64,000 nt of DNA, taken from positions 124,001-188,000 of the forward strand of contig NBIV01000134.1 of assembly GCA_003194525.1 (NCBI GenBank). The letters run 5' to 3'. Positions 32,963-43,999 of this stretch are shown piece by piece. The DNA is from Gracilariopsis chorda (lineage: Eukaryota; Rhodophyta; Florideophyceae; Gracilariales; Gracilariaceae). The notes under the pieces were generated by a model. The model saw only the letters and a list, made by a program, of their open reading frames with translations, was not told where the DNA came from and did not search any database. The translations under genes were made by a program, and so were the position numbers. Each line of letters opens with the position of its first letter. Position 1 is the first letter of the stretch.

Positions 32963-35249
32963 ATGACCTCTCCACCAATACAATCCAAAAAACCGATGGT
33001 CACTCACTCTATGCGTAGGCAATCTGCCGCAATTAAGAAGCACAGAGAACTGAAAACCCAACTAGCACTGCAACGCAAACAAGCGATAAGACTACTGCAA
33101 GACTGCCAAACTATTCACCATATGTCTTCGTGCATAAATTTATCAATTGGTACGGTACAACGTCACCGCTAAGTCATCGGAAGCGCAAAAAAAACCGGGA
33201 GTCAGTATTGTGACTGCGTCTACAACTTGCGTGTTGGTCGACCGACATTACTTACAGAACATGAAGAGCAGTTGATAGTCAGTAGGTTTACTTTCGTAGC
33301 ATCCAGAGACTTTGTGGAAACAACAGATGTTCTCAGAACTATTGCCAGTAAAACTGCAAATGATGGATGGAAAGGATTTCCTAGTGGATACTCTTCAGCT
33401 GATTCGTTGCGCGCATTTCGTGCACGAAATCGTGATATCTGCGAAAAGCAGAAAAGAAAGACCTCTCAAAAATTTCAACAAAGAATCTACAACATGTGGG
33501 TAGCTTCTTTTGTGCCCTGCAAGAGTATGAAAAGCAAAACGAGGGAATATCGTCCGATCCAGATAGAATCTCGAACATGGAAGAAACATAAGTTTGCGGA
33601 GAGTATGGAAAAAACCGTAAAGCATTTGTTTTGTCATCTGCACATTGCAGAGAGTACCATATGTCACTTTCAAAATCAGGCAAGCATTTGACTGCAAGCA
33701 TCATGGCCTCAGCAGCCAGAGAAGTGCTTTCGCCATTTCTCATTTTCGCGGGAAAGAAAAATATGATGCGATCGTACGACCCTCTTCTGTCGGAAACATT
33801 CAAAGTTCCAACAGGTGTACGTCACTGGCTAACATTTGAAGGTTGGTTCCCTGGCCGGAATTCGGTTTGGGGCACAGAAAAAGGTTCAATGAAAATGGAA
33901 ACCATAGGGTACGTTATGAGTCATATCAAGATCCACGCAAAAAGAAGACCGAAACAGGACCACAAGTTGCCGATCCTACTTGACGGACACAAATCACGCA
34001 ACGGGCTAACGTGGTTAGAAAAAGGAAAGCTTTTCGATATCGAAGTTGTGAAAAGTCCAGCGAATACATCTCACTTTTTGCAAGCTTGCGACAACTCAAT
34101 CAACCGTATCTCTTAAAAGACAATCCGCAGAACTCATGATTACCTCAACAAATTGTCGTACTGCGACTTCTCAGATGTATGTATGTGGCGAAAGCTTGCC
34201 ATTGCAGGGTGCCGAGGATTATCTAAACCTGCAGTACAGAAATCGTTTGGGGCTGTTGGACCTTTCCCAATGAATTTCAAGTTCCTTGAATGGGAGCGGA
34301 AGAAACATGCCCCTAAGCAAATCTCAGAATTTGCACTAACCAACACATCAGAGGTTCGTAGGACGATAATACACGTAAAGAAAGCAAAAGCAATTGTTGA
34401 CCATCTAAAAACATCTTCGAAAGCTTGGAAAGATTTAGCGGCATATTTGAAGAGCGCAAATCGTGCGGAAGATGTCATTGAAGAGTGCAATCCAACAAAA
34501 ACGCAAATACTGAAATATGTGATCGAAGATTGATCTTGTTCCAACCCATCATTGGCCGCACCAGCTGCGTATTTGAAGCATGAACAATTTATCGAAGCGC
34601 AGAAAGAAGAAGCGCAAGAAACTGAAATTATGTTGAGAGAGAACAAGAGAGTTGCATAAATGCGTGATGAAAAACAAAAGCAAAAAAGTTGTGGAACGCA
34701 AGAATCTTCAAGGCAAAATAACTTCGAAAAAAAGGATCAAAAAAGAGAGTGAGTCCTTTAACACTGAGATGAATGCAACGGATCCTGGTTCCATTACGGC
34801 TTCTAAACGAGCGACCCTAGTTGAAAAAGGTACGTCCTTACATCTGTTGTTAATGCATGCAAAAGAAAATGCTAGTTCGCTGGGCATGTACACACGATAG
34901 AACTAAGAAGAGACCTGACTAGTGCAATAGGACGGCTTCACAAACAGACGACCTTTTCGGATGAAGTTACACAAGCACAGAAAAGTGCAACGGTTATATT
35001 AGCGGAATTCGAAAAGAGTAAAGAAAATGCGCATGAAGCTGCTAAAGCGTTGTTAGATATGTGTGGGTTAGAATCAAGGCTCGCAGATTCGCGTGGTATT
35101 TGTTTTGAAGAATCTGTTGGCGATCAGATTTGCTTTGAAAATGTAGACGTCAAACTATTTCGGATTTTGCGGAAAGAAGCGGGTGTTCCAAATAACCGTG
35201 GAACGGTGTGGGAAGACGATTTTGAGAGGAGAAAGGACAAAGAGGTGTA
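32963..35249 (+). pseudogene. Pogo-like (DDE_1) transposase, third copy
   Basis: Plus strand from ATG 32963. 32963-33172 is a basic N-terminus with a helix-turn-helix ending (CINLSIGTVQRHR). 33227-33500 is a CENP-B-like DNA-binding part (GRPTLLTEHEEQLIVSRF). 33631-34116 is the DDE core with LLDGHKSRNGLTWLEKGK and SPANTSHFLQACDNSINR. 34153-34533 and 34652-34900 are C-terminal helical parts (KFLEWERKKHAPKQISEFAL). 35050-35249 is an end piece with RKEAGVPNNRGTVWEDDFER. Several breaks. Gypsy copy 2 starts only 64 bp beyond the last stop. Confidence 0.65.
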
Positions 35250-35317
35250 GTTTTGTCTGGGAATTTGTGGCACGGCTCGAAGTTAGGGGGGTGGCTAGCT
35301 AGCTTGTTATGTACCAT

Positions 35318-36230
35318 TGTGGTGCAATCCAGGTGTGGGAAAGGCACCCAAGGCAGCTCGAAGCCTTGCTCTCTTGGAGAGGTAGACCCAGCTGGGTAGA
35401 GCCCTCCGTGTCCCGTATGACGGGTGTAACTCCGTCGGGAGCCTGGATGTACCTCGGAGGTTTAGGGGTTAGAACGGGTCGGAACCACGGCTGGTACGGA
35501 AGTAGCCTGCGAGCAGGGGAGCAAGAGAGGGAAAGGGACCACCCGACGGGGGCGTGCAGAAAGCGGGAACAGACCCCGGAGGGGGGTGCCGATACACACA
35601 CACGAACACGCACCGCGCCGCGGTTAGGGGATATGAGGGGAAGGGATGGTCTCACGGTCTCACGACACACGTCGGTAATATCAATACCCAAAACTGGGGC
35701 GGAGATAGGGCCTGTACGGGCGGTCACACGACAACAATGAATACCACGAGTGGTCACAACCCACTGGGTACGACGAGCACGGTCTCCTCGGTGGTGCGAG
35801 TCGGGTGAAACTACCGGGCAAGCGGTGTACCTCCGCGAGGAGTTAGACACTTCGCATGGCGAATAGAGTCAGAGCCGAACCCTTCTTTCTTTTCTTGGTG
35901 AGCTCGCCGTCGTGCGGCCGACGCTCAAGTACTAGCTCAGTGCAGTACAGTAGGTAGTGCACTAGCCTAAGTAAAATTAACCCCTAAACTACACTAGAAT
36001 AAGTAGCCATTTTGGGTCTCCTGGCCAGGGCTGTAGCCACGTGTCCACCACCCTTTCCAGGCAAATACCACAAAATATGAATGTTCCCATAACCACCCTG
36101 GGTAACCCAACCGCTAATTAGCCCGGTAAACGGGGGCTAAAATTCATGCATCCCGCTTCATCGCTCGCACCGAGTACACCTCAGATATGAGTTTCACCAT
36201 CGCCCGTACGCGGGAATGTATTGCACTACA
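35318..36230 (-). repeat. Gypsy copy 2, 3' LTR
   Basis: Plus-strand ends are TGTGGTGCAAT and ATTGCACTACA, a short terminal inverted repeat. Partner of 45994-46897. Confidence 0.9.
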
Positions 36231-36243
36231 CATCCCCCTCCTT
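36231..36243 (-). promoter_or_regulatory. Polypurine tract of gypsy copy 2
   Basis: Read on the minus strand, AAGGAGGGGGATG directly abuts the TGTAGTGCAA start of the 3' LTR. Copy 3 has the near-identical AGGAGGGGGATA. Confidence 0.75.
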
Positions 36244-36280
36244 AAGGGCCAAAAACGAACGTGAGTATAGGCGTGAGGAG

Positions 36281-38122
36281 ATGAGGCGCGAGGGTATAAA
36301 TAGTCCCGACAAGGGAATCGCCGAGATACCGGTCCCCCGTACCAACACGGTTACAACTGATCAACCCTCAGTACCTTCTTCAACAGACTCTGCGCCCCTC
36401 TCTGCTATGACCAACACTCCGTTTTCGAACAACCCACCTGCGGGCGCCCCGCAGAGGACTTCCGCGAGCGGACAAACTTCCTCCGCGACGCCGGGGTTGC
36501 GGGTTCGTCACCCAACCTCTGGGTTCCTCTCCTTGCCTCTGCCTGGAGGATCGTCTCATGTTCCAACCTTGGATGCCTCGGATGCCGCGAGTATCGCCGC
36601 CTGGAATTCCGCTCAAGCGATACCGATCACTGTGACCGCCGCCGGCTGGGTGTCACCATCGACACTTTGGGCCCGCAATCCCCGGGAAGACGCTCTCCTC
36701 TTTTCGCGTGCGCCCTGGTTCCACCCCACATGGGTTTCCGACTCGGACCTCATCGACTCCTATGTGGAGGAGGGCGAGCTCCCAGGGGGACTAGGCCGGG
36801 ATTTGGTCGACTCCTTCGACTGGAGGACGCGTATCGCAGTAGAGCCACAGTTCCTCGCACGGAAGCGCACCAGATATGGTTTCCAGACGCTGAATGAAGC
36901 CCGTGCCGGGATTGCCAAGGTCGCCTACGACCGTCTCGCCCGCGCGAGTTATCCGGATGAGCTGATACCAATGGAATACAGCTTTGACCTCTCGCGGTAC
37001 CGTACCTACGGTGAAGTCTCATACTGCGAGAACCTTGCTGCCTACCAGCCATCTACACCGTTCCGGTCCACTCCAATAGAAGCCGGGATGCTCCTCTGGA
37101 GGCGCTCAATTCTGCGTGTAGAGTTCCGATATCTTCGTCGTCCGAATCATCGCGGATCCTTCTTCGACCGACTCCGGTTTGAGCGAAAGGCGCGCTCCCG
37201 CTTCGGGTTCCTGGTACCATACCAAAATCTCGAGGTCAAGAGGCTCCGTCCATCCGCGATGCGCGGCCGGTATGCACCTCTTCCCCATTGGTGGAGCAGG
37301 TTCGAAGTCCCGAGGGGATGCTTTGCGGAGATGCCTCCGTGCCTCAGCTACATCGGTTCACGATTAATCAACAATCCGGATTCCGGTTACTGGACTCTCT
37401 TCCTCGCCGAATGGGCTGCTCGCGTTGCCGCGTTTCTCCTCTGGGAGGTGTACGACAAGAACCGTCTGTGGTACATTCCTCCTCACCTACGCCAGGTTAT
37501 CCGCCGATTGGATCTCTATATCCCTCTGGGATCCGAAGCCAATGTGGATGAGCTTCAGTGCCTTCTGAACACCATCGATATGGTTAACTGGGATACAGTA
37601 CCAGCCTCCAACGTCCCTGACGGTGAGCCTTCCAGGCATGATCGCTCTCCAGGCCGGAGAAATCCAAACGCCGGCAATTTCGTCTTCTATGACCCTTGGG
37701 AGGTATCCGTGACTTCACAGGCTCACGCTCTAGCGTTACGCGATGTACCACGCTCCGTTCCGCGAGGCCATCCGGTTGGGTTCATGTTTTCCGATGACTG
37801 GCACGGTTCCTACGAGGATGATCCAATGGTGGATGACGACCCCGATGAGGTGGAGGAGGCCGTAGCCCCGGGAGCGGCGATGGTCGACGATCTCGACGGA
37901 TCCGGCCAGCATGTGGCTGCTCCAGATGGCTGGAATATGGCCGCCAGTGCGGCTGCTTCTCCTTCTAACGCATCTCCGGTCCCCGTGGACCCTCAGGCCG
38001 TTGCCCTCAGGGCTCACCTCCAGTCCATTGGAGTGGTTGCGCCTTCCAACCTCACCAGCGTGAGGGAGTTATTGGCTTTCGCGTCTGCGAACTACCAACT
38101 GCCCACGAGCGGCTCATCCTAA
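36281..38122 (+). CDS. Opposite-strand accessory gene of gypsy copy 2
   Basis: One uninterrupted open frame. The first ATG is at 36281, 50 bp inside the LTR (613 residues); a second ATG at 36407 is a plausible alternative start. Residues to about 130 are Pro/Ser/Thr-rich. Then APWFHPTW and FDWR open a folded region. The core is EFRYLRR, RFERKARSRFGFLVPYQN, RGRYAPLPHWW, RGCFAEMPPCLSYIGSRLI, FLLWEVYDKNRLWYIPP and LDLYIPLGSEANVDELQCLL, then NFVFYDPWE. The C-terminus is acidic, then Ala/Pro-rich, ending with a short helix (VRELLAFASANYQL). No membrane segment, zinc finger or catalytic signature. It converges on pol. The copies at 58 and 17 kb share the core. No family recognised. Confidence 0.8.
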   Translation: MRREGINSPDKGIAEIPVPRTNTVTTDQPSVPSSTDSAPLSAMTNTPFSNNPPAGAPQRTSASGQTSSATPGLRVRHPTSGFLSLPLPGGSSHVPTLDASDAASIAAWNSAQAIPITVTAAGWVSPSTLWARNPREDALLFSRAPWFHPTWVSDSDLIDSYVEEGELPGGLGRDLVDSFDWRTRIAVEPQFLARKRTRYGFQTLNEARAGIAKVAYDRLARASYPDELIPMEYSFDLSRYRTYGEVSYCENLAAYQPSTPFRSTPIEAGMLLWRRSILRVEFRYLRRPNHRGSFFDRLRFERKARSRFGFLVPYQNLEVKRLRPSAMRGRYAPLPHWWSRFEVPRGCFAEMPPCLSYIGSRLINNPDSGYWTLFLAEWAARVAAFLLWEVYDKNRLWYIPPHLRQVIRRLDLYIPLGSEANVDELQCLLNTIDMVNWDTVPASNVPDGEPSRHDRSPGRRNPNAGNFVFYDPWEVSVTSQAHALALRDVPRSVPRGHPVGFMFSDDWHGSYEDDPMVDDDPDEVEEAVAPGAAMVDDLDGSGQHVAAPDGWNMAASAAASPSNASPVPVDPQAVALRAHLQSIGVVAPSNLTSVRELLAFASANYQLPTSGSS

Positions 38123-38458
38123 GTCAGGATCCTGGACCGTGGCACACACACCTGATAAAGCTTAGCGCTTAACGCTCCATAGCTTGTGGTAAACGACTTC
38201 CTTCTTCTATATCCCTATGTCCGGACTCTTCTTTTTCTTCTTCATAGCATCTTCATGCTGGACCGCTAGGCGGTATTCTTCATTAAACCGTTACTTCGGT
38301 CGGACCGCTAGGCGGTGTGACGTCCAATGACCATTGGTTTCCCTATCCAGTCCATTACTTCGTGTAACCTTCTGTAGCCAGATCACTTCCTGTGTCCTCT
38401 TCTCTTCGGAGACTTCTCTTCCGTCTTCGGAATCTTCTGCATAGTGCAGTGTATCGTC
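38123..38458. other. Convergent intergenic spacer of gypsy copy 2 with twin palindromes
   Basis: Between the stop of the opposite-strand gene and the chromodomain end of pol. GGACCGCTAGGCGGT occurs at 38260-38274 and 38302-38316, each with inverted half-sites ACCGC/GCGGT. A TTCTTTTTCTTCTTC pyrimidine run lies at about 38227-38243. Confidence 0.6.
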
Positions 38459-41400
38459 CTACCCAACCTGGGCGATGTCCAAAGTGGATGGGAGTGGGAA
38501 CCGCGTCTGGCGGTGGTAGGTTATCACCTTGGAACGAGGAAGGTGCTGAATGGGCTCCCATGTGTCCTCTTCCGGAGGGTATCCGTACCATCGGACTTGG
38601 TAAAACCACACTCCTTTGGAGTCCAGAACATGATCCACGATGTGGTCAACGACAAACTCCTGTTCGTACGTAGCCGGCTCCTGACCCGTCATGGCAGGGC
38701 TTAAGGGGAGAACCCTGTGAGGGGACTTGCCTGAAATTGGCGCAACCCTGCGGGCAAAGTCAGTTTTCCTCGACGCTGCGAGTGCTGGGACTTGACACCG
38801 CATTGCGGTCTTTCCGCTTCCTAATCCTCTCCTTGTGGGGGGGCCTTCCGTTCTAACCGGATTCCCCTATTGACTCGCAGCTCGCGAGCTCTTCTCCCAC
38901 GCGGACCCGTGCAGCTCTGGTGAGTTTGACCGTTCACGGTGAGGGAGGCGGTTCAATACGGTTCCGACGCCAGGAGGCGGATTGCCATGCATCACACACT
39001 GTGATTGGCTGGCCGCTGGCGGCAAGTGTCGCGCGCGGTCTTTCCACGACGCGGGTCTTGACTGTACTCCTGACGCCGGCCGGCGGTATGTACGTGTACA
39101 CCTTTCCACGGTTTGGAATTTCGGGCTTCGTCCGCGTGACAGTGGCGTCACAGTGTCCATTTGTGGGGCTCTGCGGTAACGCATGCAGTGTCAACCACAC
39201 TCTCCGTGTCCGCGGTTGCTTTTCAGCTCACCACGAAACTGGTTATGACCGAGGTTGTATGTGCTCCGTGCTCGGAGATATCATTCGCCACATTAGTGAC
39301 CACACCGAGTCCAGTTCACTACTTCCTCCTTCGCTACCCAGCGACTGGCTCGACAGGGGTGCATCCGGGTCCGCGGAGACGGCCTTCTCGCTTCGTGATG
39401 CGTTCAACTCCTCCCTGCTCCGGGGGTGCTCATCCGACGATGCCGTATTCCCGATGCGGGCTCGTCCACTGTTCCCAACCTTCTCCCGTGCCGGGCTTAC
39501 CACGCGTTCCGTGACGGCAGTACCCTTGCTCTGAAGGGCCTCGGTTAGCGCAGAGTGCGGCGCGAGGGAACTCGCTCGCGAAGCCGTATGAAATGGGACA
39601 ACGTCCGACGCCGGAGCTTCCTTCCGCGATGGCGCGATCGATTCCCGTCCCTCCCCCTCCTTAGGTGAGAGGGCGGTGGGTTCAGGCTGAAGGACCTCCG
39701 CGGGCGGAGTAACGGTTAGGCGTTTGGTGTCAAGCGTGCGTTGCACGATACGCGCGGCGCGCTCAACCAGTTTATTGGCAATCGGAAGATCCGAGAGTCC
39801 CCGTTCCGGGTGCGGTAAGACGGGTGGGCGAGACGGAAGCAGATTATCCGTTGGCGGAGTTACGAGGTCATCCTCCGGGATTGTCACGAGCGGTGATGAG
39901 CCCTCAGGGGGCGCAGGCGCGTGGGCTACGCGGTCGCGTGAGACGCGTTCGAACTGGTTATCGATGTCCAGTACGACTTTGTCGTCGGGGACGGAAACCA
40001 CCCGATAGGGTCCATTCACTATCGTTGACAACTTGTGGCGCTTCTCCTTTTCGGGATTATAATATTCCTTTCGCAGGAAGACAGAATCCCCTTCCGAGAC
40101 CTGGGGTATCGGGGTACGAATCTTCGCGTCGAAGTTCTGTTTGTATGCCTCCTGGGCTTTTCCCATAGCCTTTCGGGCCGTAGGGACCATGTTCTTCAAC
40201 CATTCCTTCCAGGAATATCGATATAACCTTGGTGAAGGGTACCCCGAGATGTTCGGTTGCGCTTCAATAGCCATGGGTTGCGGAATCCGACACAGGACCA
40301 GCTCAAATGGAGCGAGGGTCATGACCCGGTGTACCTGCGTGTTATACGCGTACGTAATAGCGTCCGTGTACAAGTCCCATTCCATGGGGTGATCTGCGAC
40401 ATACGCGCGCAGTGCGTTGAGCATAGTACGATTGAATCGTTCCACTTGTCCGTTACACTGCGGGTGGTAGGTGGTAGTAAACATATTCTTGATTCCCAAG
40501 ATTCTACATACGTCCTGAAATAACTTTGAGGTAAATTGAGATCCGTTGTCGGAGAGTAGATGTACCGGCGGGCCGTAAGTAAAGACCCAGTGGGTTACGA
40601 ACGCACGCGCAACCACGTCCGCGGTAATCCGTTTAAGCGGTACTGTTCTCACCAACTTTGAGAAGCGGTCAGTAATGACGAGAAGATACTTGTAACCACG
40701 TTTGGTTTTGACAAGCTCGCCCAAGATATCAATAGCGACATATTCGAGTGGCGCCCGTGCCGGGAATAGTGTTAACTTCTTCGAGTACTTCCGAAGTTTC
40801 ACATTATTCTTCGCACATTCCACGCACGAGCGGCGAACTGCATTGCAGTCAAATGCCATAGCAGGCCAATAGAAGTCCCTGCGAAGGGTCAGGTATAGTT
40901 TCCTCCGGCCGGGATGTGCACCCAACTTCGCGTAATGCGATAGATGCAAGACGCGCTGCTGCAGCGTGTGAGGTACAACGATCTGTGGGGCCCGTGTCAG
41001 CGACCTGACTAGGTAGCCTCGATCGTTCACTGCAAAGGGTATCTGTGCACCCCCGTTAAGACGGGCACGAATCTGGGCACAGAAAGGATCCTGCTGTTGT
41101 TCACGGATCATTTCCTCAGAGGAAATGGGAACAACCTGGCCATCCGGAGGATCCGTAGGGCTTGCAGCCAGAATATCATCACAGATGTCATCCCCATTCA
41201 CGTCTGGGTCGTCTTCTTCCGTTCCCTCCGGGGATTGTGCCATGAAACATGGTATTTCCAGATCGTCGACTGGTTCGGTTTCCGCTGATGTTCCTAAGCG
41301 CGATAGGGCGTCAGCCTGAGTGTTCAGGGATCCCTTCTTGTAGAGGACATCAAATGTAAATTCCGAGAGTCAGAGACGCCAACGCATGAAGCGGCCCAAC

Positions 41401-43799
41401 GGTTCTCGAATTTCGAGTAGCCAACGGAGAGCCGAGTGATCGGTGTGAACCTAGAAATGGTTACCCATAAGGTATGGGCGAAGCGTTGCCAACGCCCAAA
41501 CAACAGCAAGACACTCCTTCTCGGACACCGAGTAGTTGCGCTCGTGAACGTTCAACGAACGTGACCAATATCCGATCGGATGTCTTTCTCCTTCTTCCGT
41601 GACTTGAAACAACGCACAACCCACCTGGTGGGCACTTGAGTCAGTATCCACTTCGAAGGGTAAGTCCGGGTGCGGTAAGGCCAGAACTGGCGGGGACGTT
41701 ACAGCGTCGACAAGAGACGAGAATGCTGACGACTCAGCCTCGTCAAAGACGTCCAGTTCGGTGGGTTGTCCTTTCCGGAGGAGTGCGTTAAGCGGTGCTG
41801 ACAAGTCGGCGAAGTTCGGGACGAATCGGCGATATACATTGCAAAGTCCTAGGAAGGATCGAAGCTCCATTTGATTAGTCGGATGTTTCGCCTCTCGAAG
41901 TGATTTCACTCTTGCTTCATCGATTGAAAGCTGTCCGGGGCGGATGATGTGTCCCAGATATTTTACCGAATCGGCGCAGAACTCACACTTTCCCAGCTTC
42001 AGGGTGATGCCCGCGTTGCGGAGCACTGTCAAGACTTCCCGGACATGGGAGAGGTGATCGTCCAAGTTATTGGAGAACACTATAATGTCGTCCAAGTATA
42101 CCAGACAGCTGGTCCAGTTGAACCTCGCCAAGATGATATCGATTGCCCGTTGGAATGTAGCTGGGGCATTCGTTAGTCCAAACGGCATTCGCTTAAAGCG
42201 ATATAGTCCTTGATGGCACACAAACACGGTCTTATCACGATCTTCTTTCTTAATAGGGACCTGCCAGTATCCCGAATTGGCATCAAGGGTAGTGAACACC
42301 GTGGCGCTCCCCAGGGAGTCAATGTACTCGTCCATTCGTGGAATCGGATAGACGTCCTTGACGGTAACTGCATTCAGGCGGCGGTAATCCACACAGAAAC
42401 GCCATGATCCATCCGCTTTCGGAACAAGGACAACAGGAGAAGCCCAAGGGGATTGTGCTGCTTCGATAACTCCAGCTCGCAGCATCTTCTCCACCTGAGA
42501 TTTCTCTTCCCCCCTTGCTTTAGGGCCTGCCCGATACGGGTGCTGTGCAATAGGCCGTGTATCCGGCAACAAATCAATCCGATGTTCGGTTACCCCTATC
42601 GTCCCCAGGGAACCGTCCCACATGGCGGTAAAGTCCCTGAGCATGTCACGAAACTTCTCACGATGAGATTCATTAATGTGATCCAGGTCCAACTTATCCA
42701 AAGCCTGTTCTGGGTCTAACGCAGTATCTGCCGATGCTGAAGTCGTGCTCTTCTGAGCTTCTTCGACAGTCGAATCTGAACTTTCCCGGGCGGGATCCAA
42801 CGGAACGAACGGGACCTCCTCCCCTTCCTTAGGGTCTTGTATTCCGAGAACGTCGGATATCGGAATCTTTGTAGGAAGGATAGCCAACGGATGCAGGAGC
42901 ATGTTGCCCAGGACCTGGTTTTTAACCAACCACTGAGTGGTAGTTCCGAGGTTAGCAACGAGAACCTTAAAGGGTTTGTCCGGCTCAACGGATACGATCC
43001 CATTTGCTAATGCGAGACGGCGCTGTTCGTAGAGCGAGGGGAGCAGTTGAACAACCTGCAACCCGTGGTGTTTGGATGTTACCGAGACCCACACCTGAGA
43101 TTCCTTCGGGATCGAAACTGGTTCCGCGACGCGAATCTTCGTAGATGCTCGATCCACATTGGACGCTTCCTGAGCAGCAGGTAAAGGTACCCGTTTACGG
43201 GAGGCGTGTCGCAAGGGCTTCCGTACAATCGGGATGGTCGAACCGTTGGCCAATTCCACGGATCTGGAGCGAGGGCGGATAGCTTCCACGAAGCGGTCAC
43301 AGAAATCACAACCGAGGATGACCGGTGCAGCAAGAGAATCGCATACGATGAAGTCCAACTTCACTACGTAGGTGCCTAGTCTGAGTACCAGAGGAATTGT
43401 TACAAGAGTCTGGAGCGGGTTGTTATTAGCGTCCGCCAGATCCAGACTTGGACCAATGCGAATGCATTTCCGCATGGCGGGTGGAATAATCCCGATATTG
43501 ATCAGGTTCGGAGCGGCACCTGTATCCAGGACAGATAACTGACGAACCATGAACTGGTTAGAGAGACCGAGGTCACTATAAACTTTATAGTTCCTCTTGG
43601 CCATTACCAAAACTCGGTCCGGGATGCGGAGGTTACGGGACCGTATCCACGGACGACGCAGAGCCACTAAGTGGTCCGAGCTCACGTCTTCTTGAGCCAG
43701 TTTCCTCGTAAGGATTTTGGCAGGGGAGCGAAGCGGTGGCGCCTCAGGCGTCTTCAACTTCGGCTTGGAAGACACCCCTCCCATGGGGGAGACTCCCAA
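38459..43799 (-). pseudogene. Gypsy copy 2 pol region
   Basis: Fossil pol, minus strand. Parts in order: aspartic protease (SVLDTGAAPN); reverse transcriptase (WRFCVDYRRLNAVTVKD, SCLVYLDDIIVFSNN); RNase H (FEVDTDSSAHQVGCALF); integrase with its zinc-binding region (HLSHYAKLGAHPG, CVECAKN) and core (VAIDILGEL, SDNGSQFTS, QCNGQVERFNRT); a GPY/F-like C-terminal region (YNPEKEKRHKLSTIVNGPY); a long disordered linker; and a chromodomain (YEQEFVVDHIVDHVLDSKG, YGYPPEEDTW). This is the chromovirus arrangement. Nearly whole, about three breaks. Confidence 0.85.
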
Positions 43800-43999
43800 G
43801 ATTAGTTTTTCGGGACCGAATCGACCGCTGGGTGCGGCTGAGCCCGTTCCAAAAGGTTTGGGTTGTTACCGTTCGCGGTTTTCGCGGCTTCTCGAGCTTG
43901 AGCATTGTGGACCGCAGTCTTTGCGTCTTCATACGAATTACTCGGGACACGAGCCTTATGCTCCGGTGGGAGATTCTCATAATTTCCCACGATCTTCCA

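Noticed and set aside
36281-38122. Reading the opposite-strand gypsy gene as an envelope gene
   Set aside because: It has no signal peptide, fusion or transmembrane segment, and it lies on the strand opposite to pol. Known gypsy env genes are on the same strand.
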